The translations under genes were made by a program, and so were the position numbers. Below are positions 10,301-19,648 of a stretch of DNA of 64,000 nucleotides, one piece after another. The notes below the pieces were generated by a model, which had not been told where the DNA came from, ran no database searches, and saw only the letters and a list, made by a program, of their open reading frames with translations. The DNA is from an uncultured Odoribacter sp. Its GTDB lineage: Bacteria > Bacteroidota > Bacteroidia > Bacteroidales > Marinifilaceae. Each line of letters begins with the position of its first letter. The first letter of the stretch is position 1. The DNA lies in NCBI GenBank assembly GCA_910589025.1, contig CAJURM010000013.1, positions 1 to 64,000 on the forward strand. Direction: 5' to 3'.

Positions 10301-13300
10301 GAGTACACTTGGACAGTAGGTGGGGTTGCAGATGGTGAAGGTAAATCAAAGACCAAACAGATATCGACAGCAACACAGTTTAAAGTTCAGCGGGAAGATG
10401 CCAATGGATGTATCGCTACGGCAGATACGACCATTCAGGTATATGTGCCGGAAGTACTGAATTTGTCAGGAGACCAGACCGTATGTGAAACTTCCAGTAA
10501 TTTGACTTTGACGGCAAGCGGATTAACGAATGGAACATATTCGTGGACTTCTCAACCCACAGATGCTGCGCTAGTGATAGGTGCTTCCACTCAGAATGTG
10601 GCACCGACAATTACGACGACATACTATGTAGAGGGTACAGATGTGCACAATTGTCTTGTGGCTCGTGATTCAATTGTGGTAACGGTAGATGAGATGCCGA
10701 CGTTCAATCTGAGTGCAGATAAGCTGGCGGCTTGTGGTTCTGTGAAATTATATGATGCTGTGGGGACGGTAAGTACGGGGGCTACCTTGAAGTACGGAAC
10801 AACAGCTAATTTTACAGGAGGAACGACATTGACCTCTACAACTGCGGTTTCTGCATCCGGATTATATTATGTGCGGGCAGAAAACGGGGTTTGTAAATCG
10901 TATGAAGATACGGTAAGAGTGAATATATTGACATCACCGCAGTTGAAATTGTTGGCCTCTACGATGGAGGCTTGTGAACCGGATTCGATAGATCTGGCTG
11001 CCAATGTGGATTGGACTCCGGGAACGGGAACGACTTTTGATGCGATGAACCTGACTTATTGGGAGGGAGATCCGGCAACTGGAACTCAGTTGACTTCTAC
11101 AAAGGTATATCCGGGTGTTACGACTAAAACCTATTCGGTACAGGGTGCATCCACGGGTTGTCCTTCAAAGAAAGAATCTGTGACTGTGACAATTCATCCG
11201 AAACCGGTTCTTGAAATTAGTGTGGCTGATACGGCAGTTTGTACACCTACGGCAGATTTGAATCTTGCTGTGAGTGCCAATGGAGGCTTGGCTATTACTA
11301 AAACTTATTTCAGTGATGCATCTTATACAACACCTGTTACAGCAACAGTGCCCAGCGGTACTTATTATGTAATAGGAGAAACAGCGGCAGGTTGTGAAGA
11401 TTCGATAGAGGTAACGGTACGGGTAAAACCTCATCCGGTGGTAACCTTGACGGCTTCTGCTGATAGGGTATGTGAGAACGAAACGGTATCATTGACAGTG
11501 AATGGCGGAGCAACAGGCGATACTTATAGCTGGAAGGTAGATGGAGCTTCTGTTTCGGAAACCTCGGCTGCATTTACTTCTCCTGCGCTTACAGCTTCAA
11601 CCTCTATAGAGGTAACGATTACCAATACGGAAAATTGTACGACGGTGTTGGATACAACCGTCGGAATATATAGCTCGGCAGTGACCTTGGTTGCGGATGG
11701 TAATTGCCAGGGAGAGACTGTTACCATAACGGCAACGCTGACAGGGGACGGGACTGCGACTGGGTATACCTGGACGGGTGCAACACAAACAGCAGTAGCT
11801 AATGAGGCTACTTTAGCTTTAACGGCTTCTAAACAGACGGTCAGTGTGCAAGTAACTACCGATAAGGGATGTACGATTGAAGCACAACAGGAATTTAAAG
11901 GACGGCCTTGTGGTGTATTGGTGGTTGAGGCTCCCGACACGACGATATGTCTCAATGGTGATGATGTGATATTGACAGCGCATTCGTTCGGTGGTACGGT
12001 AACAGACTGGACTTGGACGCAGATTGCAGGTACTACAGTCTCATTGACATTTGCTGATTCTGTTCTTACCTTGCCTGCGGCAGGTATGACCGTGGGAGAA
12101 ACCTATCGCTTTGAAGTCAGTGTAAATGGTGGCGCTGCAAAAGATACGGCAGATGTGACGATACAGCAGGGGGTGACCATTACTTCTTTAGCTGCTTTGG
12201 ATAGTTGTTCGAGCATAGTGAATTTAGAAGTGATTGCCGTAAATGCAACTCAGTATGTTTGGGAGGTGGTAAGCGGTAATGGAACAGGATATAATGTACC
12301 GGGAAGTCAGAATAAATGGAAGTTGGATTTAGATGGCGGAGAGACGGAATATAAGGTCGCTGTTAAGGCATCTAATGGAACGTGTGAAGCACATGATACG
12401 TTATCAGGACACATTCTGAATACCGGATTGAGGTTGGCTTTTGACGGGAATGATACTTGTGGTACAAATATTCAGTTACCGGTGAAATATAGTGTGAACG
12501 GTGGTTACGGAGATATTGTGGCAAGATATACCTATCAGCCTCTGAGCGGTTCCTCTACCAACGATTCGCTTCGAATTACTCCGCCGATACAGGCATCTTT
12601 AACGGCTGAAAATTCGGGTATATATGTATTGACTACGGTTTATGCGACGAATGCTCCGGGGTGTGTGGTTACGGTAAATGATACTGTGAAGATCGGAGCT
12701 TTGCCGGAAGTTGAACTGGATGAACATTGCCTTGCTTTGCATAAAGATTCTACTTTTAACTTAAATATTGCAAATTCCGGCGATTTTGATTACATTTGGA
12801 GCGTGTCGGAAAGCAGTGATGGCGTGGCTTGGACGGCAGGTGGAACTGGTGACGGCACAACAGCTACAACAGTAAACGGTATGATGGAAGATAAAGATCT
12901 TCAGTATATTATAACGGCTACAGACAGAAACCTTACCCAATGTAAGGCTTCCGATACCGCTCACATCTACCGCATCCCCGATGCACCGGTTGTAGATATT
13001 GATACTATTAATGATAAGCGTCATATTCAATTGGTATGGGGAAATATGAATTGGGCTGAGAGCTATACGGTATGGAGTCGTAAGTGGGATCCATATTGTT
13101 TGACAGGAAAAGATGGAAATATTTATGCCGCAGAATCATCAGGAACAGATATTACAGCCTTGTCATGGGCAGAACCAACTATGGATTCGCTTGAATTTTA
13201 TTATGTGACGGCTAATAGAACACTTTGTGGAAATAATTATGAATCTTTTGTTGCAGATACATTGGGCTATGCCAGGCATATTGCGGACGCAACAGATACG

Positions 13301-14047
13301 GTATATACGAATAAAAATTTAGCAGGAATATACGCATTCCCGTATATATTTGATATGCATACTCGATATGGATTGACTTATGTAACTGATTTTGTAGATT
13401 ATATTTTGGATGGAAATCATAAAAATGCTAATAATAAGCTATATATTTCGAGTGTGAATGCATGGGCAAAAGATGAATATAAAAATGCTTCAAATGCCTC
13501 TGTAAAGGAACCAGGAGGGTGGGGATGGTTAAATGATTCTTATATGGCATTTATGAATAAATGGGCAGGAATGACAGGAGTTGCTCCTGCTGGAACTCAT
13601 GCGAATTTAAATGTAGGGGTATGTTTTTCTATTTCTGTAAATCCTGGTAATAGAATAGAATTTGTAATATTTGGAAAACTTGCTGATTCTAAGGATGTTG
13701 TGTTTGATAATAAAAATATTGCGGATTCCGGAGGGGCAATAAAATCTTCTCCGAATATATGTTATATTCCTTTTAATAGAATAACTCTAACGACATCGAG
13801 ATTAATAGGTACTGGTATATTAAGTAAATTATCTGCGATTGGTTATTGGAGTATGGGTGAACGTTATCCTGCTCAAAATCCCTTGAGTGATTCTTATTTA
13901 AAAACAGCTTTTATAGATAGATTTACAAGTGAGGCTTCTCCAGCAATGTTAAAGGGATATCATGCAAGGGCTGGTTATGATGTGTTATTCTTTTATGTAG
14001 GAGGAACTGACGGAAAAACTTCTTTGATTGATTTTACGTGGCCTTAA
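7313..14047 (+). CDS. Giant secreted PKD/Ig-like repeat protein
   Basis: 2244 residues. The ATG directly follows the upstream stop, and a clear signal peptide (MRKVFVILLCFLITCNLFAQ) fixes the start. Residues 20-165 form a unique N-terminal domain. Residues about 165-1880 are tandem Ig/PKD-like domains of roughly 75-90 residues with recurring vCxGxxxxLtA, YxWxvxG and GCxxTxxxxVxV patterns. From about residue 1890 comes a module resembling the end of the preceding protein (DIDT, KWDPY, DSLEFYY, DTLGY, FDM). There is no CHU_C/type B sorting motif at the end. DNA at both ends of the gene is visibly more AT-rich than the repeat core. Probably exported through the outer membrane and surface-attached; the exact function is unknown. 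Confidence 0.85.
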   Translation: MRKVFVILLCFLITCNLFAQTIIPVDGGHNGAANKNDGAYLTFPIMTSESDINCITYFVKVQTTTWLVPGAYATETTYTVGNIDKDGNPTSTPKSFLQATDYGYVIFLNFDDFGGDGVIASDKYSFSIEVKDKCTEDVDTRNWGVGDWEYFLQENLTLGGKVTLSISVPDIAANICEGSILDVSTVATVSNADAGGAYSIALTDGGGTNTFNPSYATVSGDVIKIASNCPAGNYTVKATVTDAASNTAETTFSFAVNAKPDITISANPGTTICKGVPLTLSITDAEQVANQYAWDAVGTSTDNNLPSHTTFNSGNATYSAAPTGTMTYQAVAKSAAGCVDTTELLITVNEAPMATLAASSSTVCSGETITLTATVAAGQTADSWKWVNPSSAVTANSLTVTPVNPGSTPSSITYRVKSVKGTCESADYTATVTVNPKPNLSVTAQPVAQCEGNQINLASAILGGATGLTLAYYSDANCTNSTSTSQTVAFADSPKSFWVVGKNATTGCSDTVELKATVNQNPVKPTITGPTEVCEGSTATLTVGAVAGVTYKWYNATGGQVGTGTSYTTPAFTAAASYTVEAEVAGGCKTASDVYNIAINKKPVVVIPAIADVCAGTDISVSATLSNGTAPYHHYIWTVSSEHGGEALTVQSDSTKVNATLGKGINTFTLTVTDAKGCTGTVSQQGNGGYIQNPSLTANPSTFVEGTSSSLTLTAGGDGVRGAGAVTDYDYSQLSPVAMHLGNTATTTFNPPLPTAPTKYQVVMTTAKGCKDSAEVQVQYTARELAWNKLQGDTVCLADLNGGAVLRAKAIFGTTPYAYQWDNLPTAAGVQSQVAQGDSLILTFDATTATAGEYPVKVTLTDAAGKTITQNVKLIIGATPDVKINGDVSADIAVCLNSTLTLTASASLAENVTWLWKEPSTLSSPNNKTQVVSTTTVNTTGTTYKVVGTSVYGCVDSAARKVIINDLPAVVLTANYDSVCPGNSVRVEVTSGGASTEYTWTVGGVADGEGKSKTKQISTATQFKVQREDANGCIATADTTIQVYVPEVLNLSGDQTVCETSSNLTLTASGLTNGTYSWTSQPTDAALVIGASTQNVAPTITTTYYVEGTDVHNCLVARDSIVVTVDEMPTFNLSADKLAACGSVKLYDAVGTVSTGATLKYGTTANFTGGTTLTSTTAVSASGLYYVRAENGVCKSYEDTVRVNILTSPQLKLLASTMEACEPDSIDLAANVDWTPGTGTTFDAMNLTYWEGDPATGTQLTSTKVYPGVTTKTYSVQGASTGCPSKKESVTVTIHPKPVLEISVADTAVCTPTADLNLAVSANGGLAITKTYFSDASYTTPVTATVPSGTYYVIGETAAGCEDSIEVTVRVKPHPVVTLTASADRVCENETVSLTVNGGATGDTYSWKVDGASVSETSAAFTSPALTASTSIEVTITNTENCTTVLDTTVGIYSSAVTLVADGNCQGETVTITATLTGDGTATGYTWTGATQTAVANEATLALTASKQTVSVQVTTDKGCTIEAQQEFKGRPCGVLVVEAPDTTICLNGDDVILTAHSFGGTVTDWTWTQIAGTTVSLTFADSVLTLPAAGMTVGETYRFEVSVNGGAAKDTADVTIQQGVTITSLAALDSCSSIVNLEVIAVNATQYVWEVVSGNGTGYNVPGSQNKWKLDLDGGETEYKVAVKASNGTCEAHDTLSGHILNTGLRLAFDGNDTCGTNIQLPVKYSVNGGYGDIVARYTYQPLSGSSTNDSLRITPPIQASLTAENSGIYVLTTVYATNAPGCVVTVNDTVKIGALPEVELDEHCLALHKDSTFNLNIANSGDFDYIWSVSESSDGVAWTAGGTGDGTTATTVNGMMEDKDLQYIITATDRNLTQCKASDTAHIYRIPDAPVVDIDTINDKRHIQLVWGNMNWAESYTVWSRKWDPYCLTGKDGNIYAAESSGTDITALSWAEPTMDSLEFYYVTANRTLCGNNYESFVADTLGYARHIADATDTVYTNKNLAGIYAFPYIFDMHTRYGLTYVTDFVDYILDGNHKNANNKLYISSVNAWAKDEYKNASNASVKEPGGWGWLNDSYMAFMNKWAGMTGVAPAGTHANLNVGVCFSISVNPGNRIEFVIFGKLADSKDVVFDNKNIADSGGAIKSSPNICYIPFNRITLTTSRLIGTGILSKLSAIGYWSMGERYPAQNPLSDSYLKTAFIDRFTSEASPAMLKGYHARAGYDVLFFYVGGTDGKTSLIDFTWP

Positions 14048-14095
14048 ATTAGTTTGGGGATTAATAAAAATAATAGAATTATAATATATTTACTA

Positions 14096-17000
14096 ATGAA
14101 AAAAGTTGTTGTAATTTGTATTTTATTGTTGGTTGCTTCAGGACGTTTATGGGCAATAGCTCAAACAATGTATTTTCAATTACCTTGTACAGGTTCGTGT
14201 ACTGCCAGTGATTATTCGAATATAAATTTAACTATAGAAAGTACTCCTGTAATTACTAAAACGATTTTTGGGGGATCTTTTGATTTTATTGATTTCGGGG
14301 GTGTGTATTTTGCACAACTTGATCTAACTCATCAGGATTATAATGCTGTAGGTCCTGGGACAACTATAAAGTTATCGGTAATATATGAGGGAGTTAAATA
14401 TTCTGGCACTTATAAGGCAGGGAACTTGAATCCAGATGATGGGAGTGATTTTTATACAGATAAATGGGGGTTGCAGCCTGAAAAGATAGATCCGACAATA
14501 AAAGTAACGGGTGTGACTTTGTGTCAGGGAGAGACGGGAAAAAAGGTAAATGCAACAGTAACGGATGCGCCTACGGGTTATAGTATAGATTGGGGAAATG
14601 CTAATATAACAACAGGTGCTTCGGCTACTGAAGGTGTGGTTGGAACAGGTCTCGCTGCTGGTACTTATAATCTGACAGCAAAACTGAAAGATGCCAGTGG
14701 AAATGTTATTAAAGATAAAGATGGGAATGAAATAAAGGCAAATTACACAGTGAAGGTTAATCCTTTACCGACAGTTTCTATTACTCCGACAGAGGTTTGT
14801 GAAGGACAAAAGATTACTGCATCAGGTGGAGGAACATATAAATGGACAAAAGGGGCGACGGGGACTTCGGCACAGGTTACTCCAGCAACATCAGGAGAAT
14901 ATGTAGTAGAGGTGACAACAAATGGGTGTAGCAAAGAGGGGAAAGCAAATATTACTGTAAATAGGTTGCCTTCAGTTAATATTGTTCCGGCAAAAACAGA
15001 TGTTTGTGTTGGAGAGAATATTTCACTGACTGCTAATGCAAGTGGGGGATCCGGGACCTATCAAACGTATACTTGGACCAATGGGGTATCTGGAAATGCA
15101 ACGGGAACTAAAAAGGCAGTAGCGGGAGATAATAAGGTTAAGGTATCGGTAACAGATAGTAAGAAATGTACGAGTGAACTCTCTAATGAAGTGAATGTTG
15201 TGGGACATGAAGTGAGAGCTACAATTGCAGACATTGCTCCATGTAAGGAGGACGTTGGAACCTTAAGTGCTAACGTAACCTTTATTCCGAACAATGGTCA
15301 AGGAAATGTAACCTACCGATGGGAGCCTGCTGCAGATGTGGTTGGCCAGAATGATAAGTCATCAGTACAGGTTAAGGCTTATGGTGCAGTGGGAGAACAT
15401 GAATTTACATTAACTGTAACAGACGGACATGGTTGTCATGTTGAGGCTACAGGGAAAGTGAAACCGAGGGATTGTACGCAGCCTCAATCTTTGGCTGTAA
15501 AACCGCCAACAACGACACCTACTGGATTAAAGGGGGAACCGATCCCGGCTTGTGTAACAGTGGAAGGAGGTCAGTGTAATAGTAACTATGGTTATGCATG
15601 GAGTTCGCCGGATCCAGGTGTTACGGTTGTTGCTACGACACCAGGATGTGCTAATGTGACTTCAACAACTTCCGGTAATAAGAATGTTTGTGTTGAGGTT
15701 ACGTGTGGTAATGAAAAGGAGAAAAAGTGTTTTGATGTGAGAGTGACTGAAGGGGATGTGGATTTGCATTTGGAATGGACGATTACCGAGATGGTATGTC
15801 AATATCCGGGAGAAACCAGAACGATAAATATTGCGGCTGTCGGCGGTCCGGCAAATACAAAGTATAGTTTTGTATTGTCTGCTCCGGATGGTAGTGCAGC
15901 TCTTACGGTAAATAAAGAAACTAATACGACGTGGACGCATATTGTTACAGATGATAAGAAAGGGACTTATGTGATTACTAAATTTTCAGCGATATTGCCT
16001 GACGGTACGGAAACGACGGGGTCTATTTCTCCGGGAGACAAGATTGATGCAGACTTTTATAAAGTACCTGCAGTATATGCCAATGGCGTGGTGCAAAATT
16101 CGACATTGGAACATTGTGAAGGGGAGGAGTTGGTATTGACTGGTAGTGGAGATGCTGATGTCTATGAGTGGGATAATGGAGTGCAGAACGGACAGCCTTT
16201 TATACCTACGGTTGCGGGAACATATACTGTAATAGGAAAGACGCAACAGGGTTGTGAGGCTACTGACCAGGTGACTGTAAATCTTAATCCGAAACCGGAG
16301 TTGAATATTTTTGTGAGTGGTAGTGAAATTTGTCCGGGAGACTCCGTGACCTTGAGTTCTACGGCAACCTTAGGGGCAACTGTGACATGGACGAACGGAG
16401 TGACAGATGGTGTGCCTTTCCAGCCGGCTTTAACGGGGGTATATACGGCAACAGCAACAGACCCCACAACAGGGTGTACAGTATCCCAAGATACTACGGT
16501 GGTTGTAAAAGCTAAACCCATGATTGTAAGTCATTCCAAAAATCCGAGAAATATTGCTATTGGAAAGGATGTTTATTTTGCAGTGAAAGCTACCGGTGAT
16601 GAACCTTTGAGTTATGAGTGGTACCGGAAGGAGAATGATGTATGGACATTGTTAGAAGACAATAGTGTCAGTTTGCCGACTATCAGCGGGGCGACTACAG
16701 ATTCGTTAATCTTGCAAGCTGTGCCGGAAAGTTGGGATGCTTCCGAGTTGAAAGTAGTGGTGAAAAATGATTGTGATACGGCTTCGATGGTCTTCCAGTT
16801 GGGAGTGAAAGAGTGCTTTGAGGTTGAGATTACGTTGTTGATGCAGGAGGGGATCATTCCGGATACAGACCCGGCGAATAAGATTGACGGTTGGTATTGC
16901 CGCGGACGGAGAATTGCTCTGCGTGCAGAATTGTCTTCACCGGAAGGGTATGATATTGAAAACGGACATTATAAATGGACGATTGATGGATTGGAATTGC

Positions 17001-18583
17001 CGGAAGAGCATTTTGAATTAGAAACGGATACATGTGTGTTGACGTGGATTCCGGAATTCCAGGAAGATGATATTGTTGTGAAAGTATGTGGATATAGTGA
17101 TGGGGCTTGTGAGGAAGTATGTTCCCGTTACTTGCGCTTGAAAGCTCGTGAATTTGAGAAAGTATCAGTGGATTTGTTGACTTCTGTTGATCCGGAACAT
17201 CGTTTTTGTCCGGGAGATACGGTCGATTTTTGGGTAGAAGCGAAAAATGTTGGGGATTCGGCTCGTTATGTATGGTACAATGATATTTTCCATTTGCCGG
17301 AAGAAAATCCGCGAAATGAGTTGTTGAGTTATGCTGAGACGAAGCTGACAATGGTTATGGGACAGGAGGATACGTGGATGAAAGTATTCGTTACTCCTTC
17401 CAATGAGGTTTGTACTGAAGATTCGGTATATATAGATACGGTATTTTTGAAGAAAGGACCGTGGGTTACACCAAGTTTGCGTATTATCAATAATATCGAG
17501 GACACTGTGGCATGTCGTGGAGACCGGATACTGTTTACAGCCGTATATGAAAATGCCGGTTCGAATCCGACGTTCAATTGGCGGAAAGATGTATGGGATT
17601 GGGGACATGAGCAGTTTGCCGAAGCGGTTTTGGATGATAGGGATATGTGGTTGAAGTGTTGGATGGTTCCGGGAAATGATGTTTGTTATGACGGATCGCT
17701 TTTAGTGGACTCTATGGTCATTCGGGTATTGGAGAATCCGACCGTAGTTATCTCTGCCGATCTGGTTAATAAAGCTCCGGGGGATGAAATTATTATTGAG
17801 TCGGAAGTAACGAATATGCCGACCAAGGCTCACTATACGTGGTATTTGAACTATGACTACACGTTGAGTAATAGTGATTATCCGGAATATATTTCCGATA
17901 AACTGGCACAAGGAGACGTTATACAGTGTGGTGTGACTGGAGAGCGGATTTGTACTTCGGAAGTGATGTCAAACGAGTTGGTCATCTATTTTGGCAATCA
18001 GAGCCGGGATACTATGATAACTATTTATCAGGGAGAGAAAATTCATAACCTGAATATGCGCAGAAGAGGAGATACGGGAAACAGTATATTCCGGATTACT
18101 GCGGATGGTTATCCGAGATGGGGTGTTGGTTCAATGAAGTTTAATGGTCATTTTGATTATACCCCGAATGCCGGGTTTGTCGGTTCGGATGTTGTAAAGT
18201 ATGAGGTGGTGGATAAATTTGATGCTACAAAGGTGGAAACCGGATATATTTACATCAGCGTTATGGATCGGAAGCGTTTCTTTATTCCGAATATTATTAC
18301 GCCTAACGGAGACGGTATAAATGATACGTGGAACCTGGAGTTCCTGGCAAATTATCCGGATCATCACATTACGATTTATAACAGAGACGGTGTAGTTGTC
18401 TTTGAAGCGACTAATTACCAGAACGACTGGGATGGAACCGGAACGACGACCAGCGGCTACATTTCCCATTTTAATTTAGCTAATGGAGTATACACGTATG
18501 TGATTGATTTGGGAAATAAAGAGATATTGAAAAACTGGATTGAAATCCGCAGGGATATGAACCGGGGAAAGTATAAATATTAA
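14096..18583 (+). CDS. Giant adhesin-like protein with type B T9SS (CHU_C) sorting domain
   Basis: The frame is open from a TTG at 14054, but the ATG at 14096 gives a clean signal peptide (MKKVVVICILLLVASG...), so I use it (1495 residues). A unique N-terminal domain (to about residue 140) is followed by Ig/PKD-like repeats with CEGxxxT and GxYxVxVT patterns, then longer beta-rich domains in residues 800-1390. The last 100 residues match the gliding-motility-associated C-terminal domain: IPNIITPNGDGIND, then ITIYNRDG, WDGT and NGVYTYVI. This domain directs secretion by T9SS, and type B substrates are known to need a SprF/PorP-like partner, which is the next gene. Likely a SprB-like surface adhesin by analogy; the ligand is unknown. 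Confidence 0.9.
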   Translation: MKKVVVICILLLVASGRLWAIAQTMYFQLPCTGSCTASDYSNINLTIESTPVITKTIFGGSFDFIDFGGVYFAQLDLTHQDYNAVGPGTTIKLSVIYEGVKYSGTYKAGNLNPDDGSDFYTDKWGLQPEKIDPTIKVTGVTLCQGETGKKVNATVTDAPTGYSIDWGNANITTGASATEGVVGTGLAAGTYNLTAKLKDASGNVIKDKDGNEIKANYTVKVNPLPTVSITPTEVCEGQKITASGGGTYKWTKGATGTSAQVTPATSGEYVVEVTTNGCSKEGKANITVNRLPSVNIVPAKTDVCVGENISLTANASGGSGTYQTYTWTNGVSGNATGTKKAVAGDNKVKVSVTDSKKCTSELSNEVNVVGHEVRATIADIAPCKEDVGTLSANVTFIPNNGQGNVTYRWEPAADVVGQNDKSSVQVKAYGAVGEHEFTLTVTDGHGCHVEATGKVKPRDCTQPQSLAVKPPTTTPTGLKGEPIPACVTVEGGQCNSNYGYAWSSPDPGVTVVATTPGCANVTSTTSGNKNVCVEVTCGNEKEKKCFDVRVTEGDVDLHLEWTITEMVCQYPGETRTINIAAVGGPANTKYSFVLSAPDGSAALTVNKETNTTWTHIVTDDKKGTYVITKFSAILPDGTETTGSISPGDKIDADFYKVPAVYANGVVQNSTLEHCEGEELVLTGSGDADVYEWDNGVQNGQPFIPTVAGTYTVIGKTQQGCEATDQVTVNLNPKPELNIFVSGSEICPGDSVTLSSTATLGATVTWTNGVTDGVPFQPALTGVYTATATDPTTGCTVSQDTTVVVKAKPMIVSHSKNPRNIAIGKDVYFAVKATGDEPLSYEWYRKENDVWTLLEDNSVSLPTISGATTDSLILQAVPESWDASELKVVVKNDCDTASMVFQLGVKECFEVEITLLMQEGIIPDTDPANKIDGWYCRGRRIALRAELSSPEGYDIENGHYKWTIDGLELPEEHFELETDTCVLTWIPEFQEDDIVVKVCGYSDGACEEVCSRYLRLKAREFEKVSVDLLTSVDPEHRFCPGDTVDFWVEAKNVGDSARYVWYNDIFHLPEENPRNELLSYAETKLTMVMGQEDTWMKVFVTPSNEVCTEDSVYIDTVFLKKGPWVTPSLRIINNIEDTVACRGDRILFTAVYENAGSNPTFNWRKDVWDWGHEQFAEAVLDDRDMWLKCWMVPGNDVCYDGSLLVDSMVIRVLENPTVVISADLVNKAPGDEIIIESEVTNMPTKAHYTWYLNYDYTLSNSDYPEYISDKLAQGDVIQCGVTGERICTSEVMSNELVIYFGNQSRDTMITIYQGEKIHNLNMRRRGDTGNSIFRITADGYPRWGVGSMKFNGHFDYTPNAGFVGSDVVKYEVVDKFDATKVETGYIYISVMDRKRFFIPNIITPNGDGINDTWNLEFLANYPDHHITIYNRDGVVVFEATNYQNDWDGTGTTTSGYISHFNLANGVYTYVIDLGNKEILKNWIEIRRDMNRGKYKY

Positions 18584-18664
18584 AAGGGAGGATAGGATTT
18601 TAACTAAAAAAGTGAATCGTTTTTAAAATTTAGCTTTAAATTGCGCCTTTATAAAATACGTCGT

Positions 18665-19603
18665 ATGAGATTTTTAATAGCAGGAATATTAGTGTTGGTG
18701 AGCACGCTCGGTTTTGCACAGAGCAGCGTATTGCGATTTACGGATTATGGGGTGACCCGTCCGTTGATTAATCCTGCCTGTATGGGATTGGAAGAAGGGG
18801 TTAATGGTTTGCTGCTTTACCGCAGCCGTTTTGAGAAGTCGGAATACTGGCCTTCTACGGGTGCTTTCAATATTAATTCAATGATTAAGGACAAGAACTT
18901 GGGAGGAGGTTTGACCTTGATTTTTGATAAATACGGTCCTTATCAGAAGTTGTTTGCCTATGTTGCGGGTAGTTATAAATTAAAAGTGAATGAAGGCAAA
19001 TATCTCTATTTCGGTTTGCAGGCAGGGTTGAATTATGTATCCAATTCCGGAGATTATCTGATGGATCAGGAAGAGGTGATTTTTTCAGATAATTATAGCC
19101 AGCCGAATTTTGGGTTCGGATTGCATTATCAGGCCGATAAATATTATGTCGGGTTTTCCATTCCTGAGTTTAAGTATAACACAATTGACGAACAGGGAAA
19201 CAAGATTAATTCGATGATTTCCGATATGTTGCGTATATTTTTGTATGGAGGATATCGTTTCAGTTTGAGTGAAAATACGAAATTGGAGCCCTATCTCTGT
19301 GTGACTTATTCGGGACAGGAGAGTACGCAAATGGATTTAGGGGCAAAGTTGATCTATAAAGAGGGCTTGATTTTCGGAGCTCAGTATCGTACGAAGGAGT
19401 CTTTTGCTGCTATGGCTCGGGTGAAATTGATTGATGAGTTGTGGTTAGGCTATTCGTTTGAAGGTAATAATTCGGATGTGGATAATAACTTTAATAGTGT
19501 ACAGGAGATCTCGTTGACATTTGGTTTCGGTAAGAAAAAGCAGAAAAAAGATGCTCCTGCTCAGGAGAGCTATGAAGATATAAATTCCATCCGCTATTTT
19601 TGA
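18665..19603 (+). CDS. PorP/SprF family type IX secretion outer-membrane protein
   Basis: 312 residues from the ATG at 18665; an in-frame TTG at 18641 would add eight residues before the signal peptide and is less likely. The signal peptide MRFLIAGILVLVSTLGFAQ is followed by NPACMG near the start of the mature part, a family hallmark, and by alternating beta strands (FGLQAGLNYVSN, GFGLHYQADKYYVGFSIP, FGAQYRTKESFAAMA) typical of the PorP/SprF barrel. Members sit downstream of CHU_C-domain substrates and help export or anchor them. It lies 81 bp after the adhesin and 45 bp before the PD40/SPOR gene, fitting one transcript. Confidence 0.9.
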   Translation: MRFLIAGILVLVSTLGFAQSSVLRFTDYGVTRPLINPACMGLEEGVNGLLLYRSRFEKSEYWPSTGAFNINSMIKDKNLGGGLTLIFDKYGPYQKLFAYVAGSYKLKVNEGKYLYFGLQAGLNYVSNSGDYLMDQEEVIFSDNYSQPNFGFGLHYQADKYYVGFSIPEFKYNTIDEQGNKINSMISDMLRIFLYGGYRFSLSENTKLEPYLCVTYSGQESTQMDLGAKLIYKEGLIFGAQYRTKESFAAMARVKLIDELWLGYSFEGNNSDVDNNFNSVQEISLTFGFGKKKQKKDAPAQESYEDINSIRYF

Positions 19604-19648
19604 TGAATTGAGATGTAGAATGTGAGGGATAACTAATAAAGTTCGTGT

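Noticed and set aside
7313..14095. The three giant genes as fragments of one broken gene
   Set aside because: The second and third each have a proper signal peptide and their own unique N-terminal domain.
14054..14095. TTG start for the third giant protein
   Set aside because: It would place a charged stretch before the signal peptide; ATG 14096 gives a normal one.
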